From: Firmicutes bacterium HGW-Firmicutes-10
GTDB lineage: Bacteria > Bacillota_I > Bacilli_A > Erysipelotrichales > Erysipelotrichaceae
Length of the DNA: 5,859 nucleotides
NCBI GenBank assembly: GCA_002841605.1
Contig: PHAF01000116.1
Span: 1-5,859 of the forward strand
Reading direction: 5' to 3'
A program made the translations under genes and the position numbers. Below, one piece after another: positions 5,382 to 5,859 of the stretch (positions are counted from its first letter, which is position 1; every line of letters starts with the position of its first letter). The notes beneath the pieces were generated by a model that did no database searches, was not told the origin of the DNA, and was given only the letters and a program-made list of their open reading frames with translations.

Positions 5382-5859
5382 AGGCGGTGGTGGGCCAATC
5401 AGTGATGCTATTGATAAGCCGCAAAACACCAAAGCAACGCTGATGAAACTTATGAAGTACATTAAAGCTCAGCGATGGCTGTTTATTTTGGCAATCGTAC
5501 TTTCCATATCCGCCAATGCTTTACAACTGATCGGTCCTTACTTGACCGGACAAATCATCGATTATATCAAGTTGGGAGATTTTGCACGGACCTGGCCAAA
5601 AATTCAACAAGTCATTCTGTTAATGATCGTCTTCTACGCCTTTTCGGCGGGAATGATGTATGCATTACAAATACTTATGATCTATATATCTCAACGGATC
5701 GTTGTCAGTATGCGCAAGGATTTATTTGAGAAATTTACATCCTTACCTGTCAGTTATTTTGATCGCCATCAGATTGGTGATATGCTCAGCCGGATGTCCT
5801 ATGACATCGATACCATCAATACATCCATGTCCTCTGATGTGGTTCAACTGTTTGGCAGT
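5368..5859 (+). CDS. ABC exporter half-transporter, partner subunit (TM288/LmrD/BmrD type; N-terminus only)
   Basis: The frame is open from the ATG at 5368 to the window end, 164 residues of an expected 580-670. It begins with a glycine-rich cytosolic extension (PRGGGG, 4-9), then an amphipathic lead-in KATLMKLMKYIK (22-33), membrane helix 1 (about 37-59) and helix 2 (about 80-108). The family's first intracellular loop follows, with LPVSYFDRHQIGDMLSRM (126-143) and a conserved D146/D148 region. The extension and lead-in resemble TM288-type subunits. The nucleotide-binding domain lies outside the window; by analogy it should carry the catalytic Glu and switch His that the upstream subunit lacks. 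The 14-base overlap with the upstream gene suggests coupled synthesis of the two halves, fitting a heterodimer. Confidence 0.9.
   Translation, partial: MSMPRGGGGPISDAIDKPQNTKATLMKLMKYIKAQRWLFILAIVLSISANALQLIGPYLTGQIIDYIKLGDFARTWPKIQQVILLMIVFYAFSAGMMYALQILMIYISQRIVVSMRKDLFEKFTSLPVSYFDRHQIGDMLSRMSYDIDTINTSMSSDVVQLFGS

Noticed and set aside
5475..5729. 84-codon plus-strand frame inside the second half-transporter
   Set aside because: The frame from 5368 encodes clear ABC exporter sequence through this region.
1..5859. tRNA or rRNA genes, CRISPR arrays, insertion sequences, phage attachment sites, riboswitches
   Set aside because: I scanned by eye for these and saw none; the only repeats are the short ones reported.

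Overview
This 5.9-kb window is a compact stretch of low-to-moderate GC bacterial chromosome. Genes are tightly packed, ribosome-binding sites are strong GGAGG types, -10 boxes are AT-rich, and TGA, TAG and TAA are all used as stops. Gene content (YqhD/BDH-like alcohol dehydrogenase, DUF4230 protein, exported DUF2202 ferritin-like protein, YhhN membrane enzyme, MarR-controlled heterodimeric ABC exporter) points to a fermentative, probably anaerobic Gram-positive-type bacterium (Bacillota or a cell-wall-poor relative that keeps the standard code). I cannot name a genus.

Layout. 1-901 (minus): N-terminal 300 residues of an iron-dependent, probably NADPH-using alcohol dehydrogenase; the 3' end lies outside the window. 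902-1079: divergent promoter region. 1080-1685 (plus): membrane-anchored DUF4230 protein, closed by a terminator at 1709-1735. 1821-2411 (minus): secreted ferritin-like DUF2202 protein with a three-unit, 9-residue tandem-repeat tail, closed by a terminator whose stem contains the stop codon. 2412-2554: second divergent promoter region, with a perfect extended -10 for the next gene. 2555-3169 (plus): YhhN/TMEM86-type lysoplasmalogenase-like membrane protein. 3172-3228: promoter overlapped by a 22-bp inverted repeat, the likely operator of the following operon. 3229-3666, 3663-5381 and 5368-5859+ (plus): MarR regulator and the two half-transporters of an ABC exporter, with overlapping reading frames. 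The second transporter runs off the right edge.

How the genes work together. The clear functional unit is the regulator-exporter operon. The MarR protein probably represses its own promoter through the inverted repeat, and an inducing compound would release it and raise exporter production. The first half-transporter has Asp instead of Glu after Walker B and Gln instead of the switch His. This is the signature of the degenerate-site subunit of TM287/288-, LmrCD- and BmrCD-type heterodimers; the second subunit should carry the working catalytic residues, beyond the window. The other genes look like single-gene transcription units with separate roles: aldehyde/alcohol redox, extracytoplasmic metal or redox chemistry, and ether-lipid turnover. 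I see no RNA genes, CRISPR arrays, insertion sequences or phage genes. No wholly new system is evident; the most distinctive local features are the repeat tail of the DUF2202 protein, the operator, and the promoter and terminator architecture.
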